DNA of 11,994 bases from an uncultured Holophagaceae bacterium (GTDB lineage: Bacteria > Acidobacteriota > Holophagae > Holophagales > Holophagaceae). The translations under genes and the position numbers were made by a program. The stretch's first letter is position 1. Each line of letters begins with the position of its first letter. The DNA lies in the NCBI GenBank assembly GCA_903890595.1, contig CAITBU010000413.1, positions 1 through 11,994 of the forward strand, read 5' to 3'. This document shows positions 5,571 through 11,994 of this stretch, piece by piece. The notes below the pieces were generated by a model that was not told the origin of the DNA, did no database searches, and was given only the letters and a program-made list of their open reading frames with translations.

Positions 5571-6671
5571 TTGCTGCATCCCTGGGAGGCTCCAGCCCCG
5601 GAAGGGGGCTCCTCCCCCCGCCCCAATGCCGCCGGTCTGGGCCTGGCCGCCCTCTCTGCCCTGGCCACGTCGCTGGGCGAGCCCGCCTGGCGCGGACGCC
5701 AGCTCTTCCAGGGCCTGCAGCGCCAGCGCTGGGTCCGGTGGGACCAGTTCTCGACCCTCTCCAAGGCCCTGCGGACCCGTCTGGAGGCGGAGGCGGACCT
5801 CATCTGGCCCGCCATCCTGCAGAGCGAAGCCTCGGCAGACGGCTCAACCAAGCACGTCTTCGGCCTCCGGGATGGCCGCCAGGTCGAAGGCGTCAATATG
5901 CCGTATGGGGACCGGACCACGCTCTGCTTATCCAGCCAGGTGGGCTGCGCCATGGGGTGCACGTTCTGCGCCACGGGCCAGATGGGGATCATCCGCAACC
6001 TGACCGCCGCCGAGATCGTGGGGCAGGTGGTGGCCATGCTCAACCACCACGACCACCCGGCGGACCGGCCGGTGAACCTGGTCTTCATGGGCATGGGCGA
6101 GCCCCTGCACAACTTCGATCAGCTCATGACCGCCTTCGACACCCTCACCCATCCCGAGGGCCTCGCCATTCCCCCCCGGCGCATCACGGTCTCCACCGCC
6201 GGCCTGGTGAGTGGCATCCAGCGCCTGGGCGACCTGCCCCGGCGGCCCCGCCTGGCCCTCAGCCTCAACGCGACCACGGACGCCCGGCGCTCCCGCATCA
6301 TGCCCGTGAACCGGGCCTGGGGCCTGGAGGACCTGGCCCAGGCCCTGGGGGACTTCCCCCTGCAGTCCGGCGAGCGCATCACCCTCGAGTACGTGCTGCT
6401 GAGCGGCGAGACCGACACCATGGAGGATGGGCGACGCCTGGCCGCCTTCGCCCGCCGCTTCCCCTCCAAGATCAACCTGATCCCCTTCAACCCCCACGAG
6501 GGCACGGGCTACGAGGCCCCCGACGAGGCTCGCATCAGCGCCCTCTGCCGCCTGCTGGTGGACGCCGGAGTACCTGTGAGCGTTCGACGCAGCCGGGGCC
6601 AGGACGTCTCCGGAGCCTGTGGTCAGCTGGTGCGCCAGGGTCAGGGGGCCCTGCCCCCCACCGAAGACTGA
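5571..6671 (+). CDS. rlmN: 23S rRNA (adenine2503-C2)-methyltransferase, radical SAM
   Basis: This encodes 366 residues. RlmN uses a 4Fe-4S cluster and two SAM molecules to methylate C2 of A2503 in 23S rRNA (and A37 of some tRNAs in E. coli). The cluster cysteines are C126, C130 and C133 in QVGCAMGCTFCATGQMG. The methyl-carrying cysteine is C350 in GQDVSGACGQL, and the resolving cysteine is C119 in TTLCLSSQ, spaced exactly as in E. coli (118/125/129/132/355). VFMGMGEPLHN (171-181), RRITVSTAGLV (203-213) and LALSLNATTDARR (228-240) are family motifs. The N-terminal helix GLGLAALSALATSLGEPAWRGRQLFQGL fits the RlmN entry domain, which forces a start upstream of any ATG or GTG. The TTG at 5571, one base after the previous stop, is the only conventional candidate, preceded by GGTGGA. 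The rare start suggests coupling to the 86-aa gene. Confidence 0.95.
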   Translation: MLHPWEAPAPEGGSSPRPNAAGLGLAALSALATSLGEPAWRGRQLFQGLQRQRWVRWDQFSTLSKALRTRLEAEADLIWPAILQSEASADGSTKHVFGLRDGRQVEGVNMPYGDRTTLCLSSQVGCAMGCTFCATGQMGIIRNLTAAEIVGQVVAMLNHHDHPADRPVNLVFMGMGEPLHNFDQLMTAFDTLTHPEGLAIPPRRITVSTAGLVSGIQRLGDLPRRPRLALSLNATTDARRSRIMPVNRAWGLEDLAQALGDFPLQSGERITLEYVLLSGETDTMEDGRRLAAFARRFPSKINLIPFNPHEGTGYEAPDEARISALCRLLVDAGVPVSVRRSRGQDVSGACGQLVRQGQGALPPTED

Positions 6672-6704
6672 GGACGACGGCCCCGTTTCAGTCATGCTTG
6701 GGGA

Positions 6705-7307
6705 GTGGAACCCTCCCCCCAGCCCTTCTTCCAGACCCTGCATGCGCTCCTCAGTGCCGAGGGGGAGATCACCCTGGGTGAGCTCCTGGAGGCCGCTGGC
6801 GAGCAGACCTATGGGTTCCTGGTGCTGCTGCTCGCCCTGCCCAACCTGGTGCCCGGGCTGAACCTGGGGCTGGCGCCGGTGGGTGGCATCGGCCTCATCG
6901 GCCTGGGGGCCCAGCTGGCCTGGGGCACGCCGCACCCCTGGGTGCCAGCCCGAATCCAGGCCCAGCCCATCCACAAGGGGCGCATCAAGGACGCCCTGGC
7001 CCGACTGGAGGTTCAGCTCAACCGCTTCCGCTGGAGTAGCGCCGAGCAGCGGCCCCTCAGCCACCGCTGGGTGGGGTTCTGCATCGCCTGGACCGGCTTC
7101 CTCCTGGCCGTGCCCGTGCCCCTGCCCTTCGGCAACCAGCTGCCCGCGGCCATCCTCTGCCTCCTGGGTGCCGCCCTCCTGGAAGAGCGCCCCACCTGGG
7201 CCTGGATCGGCGCCGCCGCCATGGTGGGCAACACCATCTATTTTGCCTCCAGCTTCAGCCTGATTGCCAAGGCCTACCTGAAGGCCCTCCACGCCTTGGT
7301 GGGTTGA
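6705..7307 (+). CDS. ExoD-family membrane protein (exopolysaccharide synthesis ExoD-like)
   Basis: This encodes 200 residues from a GTG start. The layout matches the ExoD family (PF06055). A cytoplasmic-looking N-terminus TLGELLEAAGEQTYG is followed by hydrophobic segments near 37-50 and 53-73, a WGTPHPWVPARIQAQPIHKGRI loop (73-94, compare the 'G-x-x-x-PWLP' motif), and more membrane segments at 122-138, 144-160 and 166-188. ExoD was named for a Rhizobium exopolysaccharide/alkali-sensitivity gene, but its biochemical function is not established, so the label is a family name only. The ATG at 6694 is in another frame. GGGGA abuts the GTG at 6705, so the start is less certain than its neighbours'. 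Its TGA overlaps the ATG of trmD by one base (TGATG), and it lies 33 bp after rlmN, so it is part of the operon. Confidence 0.82.
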   Translation: MEPSPQPFFQTLHALLSAEGEITLGELLEAAGEQTYGFLVLLLALPNLVPGLNLGLAPVGGIGLIGLGAQLAWGTPHPWVPARIQAQPIHKGRIKDALARLEVQLNRFRWSSAEQRPLSHRWVGFCIAWTGFLLAVPVPLPFGNQLPAAILCLLGAALLEERPTWAWIGAAAMVGNTIYFASSFSLIAKAYLKALHALVG

Positions 7308-8110
7308 TGCGCTTCGATGCCCTGACGCTCTTCCCAGAGTTTTTCGAGGCCGCCCGCTTGGGTGTCACGGGCCGGGCCTTCCGCGAGCTGGGCCATGAGC
7401 TTGCCACCCACAGCTTCCGTCCCTTCGCTGGGAACGCCTTCGGGCATGTGGACGACACACCCTTCGGCGGCGGCCCCGGCATGGTGCTGCGCCCCGAGGT
7501 CCTGCGGGACACCCTGGCCTCCGTACCCCGCACAGGCAGCGGCCGGGTCATCCACTTCAGCCCGGCCGCCCCGCCCCTCACCCACGCCAAGGTCCTGGAG
7601 CTGGCGGCCCTGGACCAGCTCATCCTGGTCTGCACCCGCTACGAGGGCCCCGACCAGCGGGCGATCCAGCGCTGCGTGGACGAGGAGCTGAGCATCGGGG
7701 AGGCCGTCCTCAGCGGGGGGGAGCTGCCGGCCCTCTTCCTCATCGATGCGGTCTGCCGCTGGCTGCCTGGCGTCCTCGGGAACCAGGGCAGTGCCGCCGC
7801 CGACAGCTTCGCCACGGGCCTGCTGGATCACCCCCACTTCACCCGCCCGGCGACCTTCGAGGGCCTGGAAGTGCCCGCCGTGCTCCAGGGCGGCGACCAC
7901 GGGGCCATCCACCGGTGGCGTCTGCGCGAGGCCATGGCCCGGACCAAGCGCCTAAGGCCAGACCTCTGGGCCACCTACCTGCGCGACCGGCTGACCGAGC
8001 TGGACCGCCCCACCCAGTGGTGTGCCTGGCAGGTGGAACACCCCCAGGACTGGGAGCGCCCGAAACCCAAGGGGTGGAAGGGCTGGACTGGCCTCCAAGC
8101 CCTAGGCTAG
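7307..8110 (+). CDS. trmD: tRNA (guanine37-N1)-methyltransferase
   Basis: This encodes 267 residues. TrmD makes m1G37 next to the anticodon and prevents +1 frameshifting; it is a SPOUT trefoil-knot dimer. MRFDALTLFPEFFEA (1-15) is the usual start, which selects the ATG at 7307 over the TTG at 7304. Other motifs are DDTPFGGGPGMV (49-60), CTRYEGPDQR (109-118), DEELSIGEAVLSGGELPALFLIDAVCR (125-151) and DSFATGLLDHPHFTRP (166-181). In the last of these Asp166 corresponds to the general-base aspartate (169 in E. coli). HRWRLREAMARTKRLRPDL (202-220) is the last motif. The C-terminal 20 residues are Trp- and Lys-rich. It overlaps the ExoD-like gene by one base and is followed 109 bp later by rplS, its classical partner. 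rpsP and rimM, which usually precede trmD, are absent here. Confidence 0.96.
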   Translation: MRFDALTLFPEFFEAARLGVTGRAFRELGHELATHSFRPFAGNAFGHVDDTPFGGGPGMVLRPEVLRDTLASVPRTGSGRVIHFSPAAPPLTHAKVLELAALDQLILVCTRYEGPDQRAIQRCVDEELSIGEAVLSGGELPALFLIDAVCRWLPGVLGNQGSAAADSFATGLLDHPHFTRPATFEGLEVPAVLQGGDHGAIHRWRLREAMARTKRLRPDLWATYLRDRLTELDRPTQWCAWQVEHPQDWERPKPKGWKGWTGLQALG

Positions 8111-8141
8111 GCCGAAAAGCCCCCGCTTCCCTTTTCCGGCC
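8110..8141 (+). other. Stem-loop between trmD and rplS
   Basis: GGCCGAAAAG (8110-8119) pairs with CTTTTCCGGCC (8131-8141), leaving one bulged C and an 11-nt loop. It starts at the last base of the trmD stop codon. No T-run follows, so it may be an attenuator, a 3' end-stabilising hairpin or a processing site and not a strong terminator. Confidence 0.4.
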
Positions 8142-8161
8142 ATTCCGATAGACTGGTGGAC

Positions 8162-8200
8162 TCCCCGTTTGGGGACTTTCGAGCCATGTCCCTTGGGGAC
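8162..8200 (+). promoter_or_regulatory. Candidate rplS leader with alternative hairpins
   Basis: Four short complementary arms lie in order: TCCCC (8162-8166), GGGGAC (8171-8176), GTCCC (8188-8192) and GGGAC (8196-8200). Arm 1 can pair with 2, 2 with 3, or 3 with 4, which is the arrangement of an attenuation-type switch. The last hairpin sits 9 bp before the AGGAG of rplS. Arms are only 5 bp, so chance cannot be excluded in this GC-rich DNA. Confidence 0.35.
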
Positions 8201-8219
8201 CGCTGGCCCAGGAGCCACC

Positions 8220-8573
8220 ATGACCAACATCATCGACCGCCTCGAAGCGACCCTGCTTCGCACCGATCTGCCCCGCATCCTGCCCGGCGACACCGTCAAG
8301 GTGCACGTCAAGGTGAAGGAAGGGGAGAAGGAGCGCATCCAGCTCTTTCAGGGCATCGTCATCAGCATCAAGGGCGGCGGCATGCGCACCTCCTTCACCG
8401 TCCGCAAGGTTGCGAGCGGCGTGGGCGTAGAGCGCATCTTCCCCTTGAACAGCCCCACCATCGACAAGCTGGAAGTGCTGCGCCACGGCAAGGTCCGCCG
8501 CGCCAAGCTCTACTTCCTGCGCGACAAGCTCGGCAAGGCCGGTCGCCTCAAGGAGCGTCGCATCGTCAACTAG
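8220..8573 (+). CDS. rplS: Large-subunit ribosomal protein L19
   Basis: This encodes 117 residues, the normal L19 length. MTNIIDRLEATLLRTDLPRI (1-20), PGDTVKVHVKVKEGEKERIQ (22-41), FQGIVISIKGGGMRTSFTVRK (43-63), GVGVERIFPLNSPTIDKLEV (67-86), and a basic C-terminus HGKVRRAKLYFLRDKLGKAGRLKERR align along their length with L19. L19 lies at the 30S-50S interface and contributes to an intersubunit bridge. I chose ATG 8220 because AGGAG at 8210-8214 is 5 bp upstream and L19 proteins begin at this point; an in-frame ATG at 8169 would add a non-homologous extension over the leader hairpins. It follows trmD, as in most bacteria, and has its own leader and terminator, so separate regulation is possible. 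Confidence 0.97.
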   Translation: MTNIIDRLEATLLRTDLPRILPGDTVKVHVKVKEGEKERIQLFQGIVISIKGGGMRTSFTVRKVASGVGVERIFPLNSPTIDKLEVLRHGKVRRAKLYFLRDKLGKAGRLKERRIVN

Positions 8574-8592
8574 CCTTGACTCCAGATAATCC

Positions 8593-8627
8593 AGAGAGGG
8601 CGTCCTGCGGGGCGCCCTCTCTTCGTT
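8593..8627 (+). terminator. Rho-independent terminator after rplS
   Basis: A perfect 10-bp stem (AGAGAGGGCG at 8593-8602 with CGCCCTCTCT at 8613-8622) and a 10-nt loop lie 19 bp after the rplS stop, followed by a short T-rich TCGTT tail. It marks the end of the trmD/rplS transcript. Confidence 0.8.
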
Positions 8628-8693
8628 CAGGAGCGGGGGACGCCGCCCTGTGCCAGAATCAGCGGAAGTAACTGCACGTTCCGGGAGGTCCCA

Positions 8694-9224
8694 ATGAAGT
8701 CCGCTGCCCCCATCCTGCTGGCCGCCCTGGCTGCGGGGTCCCTGTGGGCCGAAGATTCCCGTCTCGGGGTGCAGGTCCAGCTGGCGTCCCCGCGGGGCGA
8801 CCTCAAGAAGTTCGTGGACGGCAACCTGGGCCCCGGAGGAGGCCTCCACGGCACCTTCGACTTGGGGTACGGCCAGCTGCTACGCCCTCGCCTGGACTAC
8901 ACCCGCCTCCCAGAGGCCACCATCGGCGCCCGCCGCCAGCGCGCCACCTCCCTCAGCCTGGGTAGCGACTACCTCTTCTTCCTCGAGGGCAAGCCCGAGG
9001 GCCTCTACGTCGCCCTGGGCCTCTCGGCCATGCGCTGGTCCCTCCAGACCACCCTAGCCACTGGCCAGGCCACGACCGCCGCCAGCACCCACACCGGCCT
9101 CTCTTTCGGGATTGGCCACCTGTGGACCGAGACCCTCGGGACAGAGCTGCGCTACGGACACAGCCGGGTCTCCACGAACTTCTCCGCCAACACCCTCCAA
9201 GCAGAAATCACGCTCCGCTTCTAA
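8694..9224 (+). CDS. Small outer-membrane beta-barrel protein (OmpW/OmpX-like size)
   Basis: This encodes 176 residues. A signal peptide MKSAAPILLAALAAGSLWA is probably cleaved before Glu20. The mature part alternates polar and hydrophobic residues in short strands: LGVQVQLASP, GGLHGTFDLGYG, RPRLDYTRL, RATSLSLGSDYLFF, EGLYVALGLSAMRWSLQT, THTGLSFGIGHLW, LGTELRYGHSRVS and LQAEITLRF. This fits an eight-stranded barrel. It ends in Phe, the residue recognised by the BAM machinery. No specific substrate or family name can be defended; OmpA-like or OmpW-like porin-type proteins are alternatives. GGGAGG at 8683-8688 lies 5 bp before the ATG. A CAGAAT -10-like box at 8654-8659 preceded by TG is a weak promoter candidate. 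It follows the rplS terminator, so it is likely monocistronic, and it converges on the next gene with only 9 bp between the stops. Confidence 0.78.
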   Translation: MKSAAPILLAALAAGSLWAEDSRLGVQVQLASPRGDLKKFVDGNLGPGGGLHGTFDLGYGQLLRPRLDYTRLPEATIGARRQRATSLSLGSDYLFFLEGKPEGLYVALGLSAMRWSLQTTLATGQATTAASTHTGLSFGIGHLWTETLGTELRYGHSRVSTNFSANTLQAEITLRF

Positions 9225-9233
9225 CCCCGTCAG

Positions 9234-10538
9234 CTAGAGGGCGAGCACTGCGTAGAGGATGGACAAGGCCGCACCGGCAAGCAGCCCTGTGGCCGCCAGG
9301 CGGGCCGTGCGCCGGGCGCCGAACAGATAGGTGTAGGCCGCTTTCACAACGTTGTTGCTGGCAGTCGCCAGGATGATGGCCTGCAGGATCTGGGGCGTAC
9401 CCAGGCCCAGGTCGCCCTGCAGCACCGACAGTATGAAGGGCGTGATGTCCGAGCAGCCCACCAGGAAGGACAGGGCCCGGAGGCCCATGCCCTGGTAGTG
9501 GAGCAGGGCGTACTTCGTGGCCAGGGACACCACCACGAACATGAGGGCGAAGAAGAGGGCCGAGTTGAGCTCCAGGGGGTTCCTGCGCATGGAGGGCTCG
9601 AGGCCTTCGGCAGGCAACTCCGCCGCAGGCACCGGTGCGGTGGACTCCGCCGGCTCCCGGCGGAGCCAGAGCCCATAGGCCGCAGCACCTGCCGCAAGGA
9701 CCAGCAGGGCCGGCCCGAGCTGGACCGCCGAGTGGAAGCGGAAGATGGCCACCAGGACCAGCACCCGGAGGTACATCATGCTGACGGCCATGAGGATCGC
9801 GGCGGCACTCTCCACCTCGTGCCCGGGGTCGGTCTTGGACTTCTTGGCCAGCACCAGCACCGCCAGGGTGCTGGAGTAGACCCCGCCGATGAGACCCGTG
9901 AGGAGCACGCCCTTCTTGGGGAAGAGGTAGGTCTGGAAGACATAGCCCAGGTACGAGATGGAGGTGGTGATGACCACCGCCATCCAGATCTGCCGGGGGC
10001 TCACGGGCAGGTTGCGAAGCAGGGTCCCCACCAGGCCCGTGGCCGTGTTCAGCTCGGGAATCAGGGGCAGCACCACGGCGGCGATCGCCAGGAACTTGCA
10101 GGCGGTGACCACCTCGCCCGTCTCCAGGCGGTCGGTGAACTGGCGCACCCGGCCCTTGGAGTGCAGCACGAAGAGGATCGAGACCCCGTAGAGCACCAGG
10201 AACCAGTGGGGCTGGTACAGCGCCACTGGGCCGGTGGCGTAGGTCAGCAGCGCAATGAGGACCCCGATCATGCCAGGGCTCTTCTGCTGGTGGACCTTGT
10301 TGCTGTAGTAGACCACCAGGAACGGCACGAGGGCGGCCAGGCCCACCAGGAAGGCCGTCGTGCCCGCCCCCGGAATCTGGCAGAGCATGAAGCCCAGCAT
10401 GCCGATGAAGACAAAGGTGCGGACCGTGCCGAAGGTCTCGTACTTCTGTTCGGACTCGTAGTAGTCCCGCAGACCGATGCCGATCAGCGCGCTGATGGCC
10501 AGGGTGAGCAGGAAGGGTGTGACTTGCGGAGGCAGCAT
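9234..10538 (-). CDS. MgtC/DUF4010 family integral membrane protein
   Basis: This encodes 434 residues with two modules. Residues 1-130 resemble MgtC/SapB: ALIGIGLRDYYESEQKYETFGTVRTFVFIGMLGF matches the 'GLER...GLRTh' entry motif, followed by several membrane helices. Residues about 175-434 resemble DUF4010: FPKKGVLLTGLIGGVYSSTLAVLVLAKKSK, the NPLELNSALFFALMF segment (320-334), CSDITPFILS (362-371) and ILATASNNVVKAAYTY (389-404). A hydrophilic proline- and glutamate-rich linker (293-320) separates the last two helix groups. About 12 membrane helices are expected. MgtC proteins modulate Mg2+ or phosphate homeostasis and ATP synthase in pathogens; the function of the MgtC-DUF4010 form is unknown. 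ATG 10538 is preceded by AGGGAG at proper spacing. The upstream ubiD-like gene ends 34 bp before it on the same strand. Confidence 0.88.
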   Translation of the reverse strand: MLPPQVTPFLLTLAISALIGIGLRDYYESEQKYETFGTVRTFVFIGMLGFMLCQIPGAGTTAFLVGLAALVPFLVVYYSNKVHQQKSPGMIGVLIALLTYATGPVALYQPHWFLVLYGVSILFVLHSKGRVRQFTDRLETGEVVTACKFLAIAAVVLPLIPELNTATGLVGTLLRNLPVSPRQIWMAVVITTSISYLGYVFQTYLFPKKGVLLTGLIGGVYSSTLAVLVLAKKSKTDPGHEVESAAAILMAVSMMYLRVLVLVAIFRFHSAVQLGPALLVLAAGAAAYGLWLRREPAESTAPVPAAELPAEGLEPSMRRNPLELNSALFFALMFVVVSLATKYALLHYQGMGLRALSFLVGCSDITPFILSVLQGDLGLGTPQILQAIILATASNNVVKAAYTYLFGARRTARLAATGLLAGAALSILYAVLAL

Positions 10539-10572
10539 TCAGGACTCCCTCTCAGGGGGCAGAGCATCCAGC

Positions 10573-11994
10573 CTACAGCCCGTAGTCGCTCCAGCGGCGA
10601 GCAACCCGTTCCAGCACGTCGTCAGGAAAGGCCAGGTCCCGGGGCCACTCGCGGGGATAGCCGTCCCAGGGCTTGTTCTTGCGGGTGGCATCGACGCCCA
10701 CCTTGCTGCCGTAGGCGAAGCGATCGGCGGCGTGGTCCAGCACGTCCAGCGGCCCCTCCGTGAACAGCAGGTCCCGCTTGGGATCCACGTTGCTGGTGAG
10801 CCGGAAGAGGACCTCCGTGAGGTCGTGGGGATCGATGTCCTCGTCCACGATGACGATGCCCTTGGTGAACATGATCTGGCCCGTGCCCCAGATGGCACTC
10901 ATGACCTTCTGTGGGTGCCCGGGGTACTCCTTCTTCATGCTCAGGATCACCAGGTTGTGGAAGGCCCCGGCGGCGGGCAGGTGCATGTCGCAGATCTCGG
11001 GCAGCACCATGCGCAGCAGCGGAAGGAAGATGCGCTCAGTGGCCAGACCCAGGTAGGCGTCCTCCTGGGGGGGGCGGCCGACGATGGTGGCGGGAAACAC
11101 CGGGTGCTTCCGCATGGTGATGGCTTCCACGTGCAGCACTGGGTAGTCGTCGGCCAGGGAGTAGTAGCCCGTGTGGTCGCCGAAGGGGCCCTCCCGGCGC
11201 AGCTCGCCGGGAAGCACGTAACCCTCGATGACAAGCTCTGAGTCCGCCGGCACCTCCAGGTCGTTCGTGATGCAGCGCACCGTCTCGATGCCTTCGCCCC
11301 GCAGGAAGCCGGCGAACATGACCTCGCTGATGAAGGGCGGCAGGGGGGCCGTGGCGGCATAAGTGAGGGCCGGATCGCCGCCAAAGGTCACAGCCACAGG
11401 CATGCGCTCGTCGGCGTCATAGCCATGGCGGTTGCGGGCGCCGTCGTGGTGCAGCTGGGTGTGGAAGCCCAGGGTGCGGTCGTCATAGACCTGCAGCCGG
11501 TAGAGGCCCATGTTGCGGTGGCCCGTCTCCTTGTTGCGGGTGTGGCTCATGCCCAGGGTGATGAAGGGGCCCCCGTCCTCGGGCCAGGTGGTGAGCACCG
11601 GCAGGTCTGTGAGGCGGATCTGGTCGCCCGTCAGGATCACTTCCTGGCAGAGGCCCTTGCGCACGGTCTTGGGCAGCCAGGAGCCGACCTCCACCAGGGA
11701 CATGAGCTTGCCCAGCTTCTCGAAGAGGGTGGCGCCGGGCTTGGGCATGGCCTTCTGCACCAGGGCCTCGATGCGATCAGCCAGGGCATCCAGGCCCCGG
11801 GGCTCGCCGTCCACGCCCAGGGCCATCTCCATGCGCTTCAGGCTGCCAAAGACGTTCATGGCCACCGGGATGCTCTTGCCCGTGGGGCGCTCGAACAGCA
11901 GGGCCTTCCCGCCCCCCGCCTGCTTGGAGACCCGGTCGGCGATGGCGCCCATCTCCAGGAAGGGATCCACCTCCGGACCCACCCGGCTCAGCTC
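10573..11994 (-). CDS. UbiD-family prenylated-FMN-dependent decarboxylase (5' end outside window)
   Basis: 473 residues are visible; the frame is open at the window edge (ELSRVGPEVDPFLEMGAIADRV), which corresponds to about residue 15-20 of UbiD proteins, so only a short N-terminus is missing. The prFMN/metal-site segment is GHRNMGLYRLQVYDDR, followed by QLHHDGARN. The catalytic acid region is EGPFGDHTGYYS, carrying the Glu and Asp of the R-E-D/E network. IVGRPPQEDAYLG, KEYPGHPQKVM, MFTKGIVIVDEDID, DPKRD and GSKVGVDATRK also match UbiD. UbiD decarboxylates 4-hydroxy-3-polyprenylbenzoate for ubiquinone; close relatives act in futalosine-pathway menaquinone synthesis or on other aromatic acids. 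Given the suspected anaerobe-type lineage, a menaquinone role is plausible but not demonstrable here. The partner flavin prenyltransferase UbiX is not in the window. It is followed 34 bp later by the MgtC/DUF4010 gene in the same direction. Confidence 0.92.
   Translation of the reverse strand, partial: ELSRVGPEVDPFLEMGAIADRVSKQAGGGKALLFERPTGKSIPVAMNVFGSLKRMEMALGVDGEPRGLDALADRIEALVQKAMPKPGATLFEKLGKLMSLVEVGSWLPKTVRKGLCQEVILTGDQIRLTDLPVLTTWPEDGGPFITLGMSHTRNKETGHRNMGLYRLQVYDDRTLGFHTQLHHDGARNRHGYDADERMPVAVTFGGDPALTYAATAPLPPFISEVMFAGFLRGEGIETVRCITNDLEVPADSELVIEGYVLPGELRREGPFGDHTGYYSLADDYPVLHVEAITMRKHPVFPATIVGRPPQEDAYLGLATERIFLPLLRMVLPEICDMHLPAAGAFHNLVILSMKKEYPGHPQKVMSAIWGTGQIMFTKGIVIVDEDIDPHDLTEVLFRLTSNVDPKRDLLFTEGPLDVLDHAADRFAYGSKVGVDATRKNKPWDGYPREWPRDLAFPDDVLERVARRWSDYGL

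Noticed and set aside
5928..7292. Long antisense frame (454 codons) opposite rlmN and the ExoD-like gene
   Set aside because: It lies wholly opposite two well-supported genes and has low-complexity Gly/Ala/Gln-rich translation typical of GC-rich shadows.
8169..8219. N-terminal extension of L19 starting at 8169
   Set aside because: It would translate the leader hairpins, and L19 proteins start at the MTNII equivalent.
9498..10763. Long plus-strand frame (421 codons) opposite the MgtC/DUF4010 gene
   Set aside because: Composition is His/Gln/Gly/Arg-rich with no recognisable motif, opposite a clear membrane-protein gene.
11980..11982. GTG at 11982 as the true start of the UbiD-like gene
   Set aside because: The frame continues upstream to the window edge with ELSR, which fits the conserved GEL-R segment of UbiD N-termini, so the real start is outside.

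Overview
The window is very GC-rich chromosomal DNA with densely packed genes and strong G/C wobble bias. It has an outer-membrane (didermic) gene set: a TonB-dependent receptor, BamD and a small beta-barrel protein. It also carries a UbiD-family decarboxylase and a DUF6677-like membrane protein. Together these suggest a Gram-negative environmental bacterium, plausibly an acidobacterium of the Holophagae/Geothrix type. That placement is inferred from gene style and was not tested by a search.

Layout. (1) 2-670 is the C-terminal third of a TonB-dependent heme/hemoglobin-type receptor, closed by a UUCG-loop terminator. (2) 735-1235 is a small membrane protein. Its last 37 codons and stop are repeated exactly 250 bp downstream (1121-1237 versus 1371-1487, one synonymous mismatch), and the 133 bp between the copies is packed with short hairpins. 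(3) 1531-2637, minus strand, is prfB (RF2), encoded in one uninterrupted frame without the usual programmed frameshift, with a plausible promoter in the divergent gap. (4) 2787-8110, plus strand, is a tight run of seven genes: alpha/beta hydrolase (monoacylglycerol-lipase type), bamD, a TenI/ThiE-like protein, an 86-aa protein of unknown function, rlmN, an ExoD-family membrane protein and trmD. Most are separated by 0-33 bp or overlap. (5) rplS (8220-8573) follows after a 109-bp leader containing mutually exclusive hairpins and ends in a good terminator. (6) 8694-9224 is a small outer-membrane beta-barrel protein. (7) 9234-10538 (MgtC/DUF4010 membrane protein) and 10573-11994 (UbiD-family decarboxylase, 5' end outside the window) lie on the minus strand, probably co-transcribed.

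Functionally the centre of the window is about translation and the envelope. RF2 (termination), RlmN (23S rRNA A2503, and tRNA A37 in some bacteria), TrmD (tRNA m1G37) and L19 lie together with BamD, which helps fold outer-membrane proteins such as the receptor and the small barrel protein at either side. Most of this is ordinary housekeeping DNA. The strongest unusual signal is the duplicated gene tail with its hairpin-array spacer at 1121-1487. The frameshift-free prfB and the rplS leader are next.
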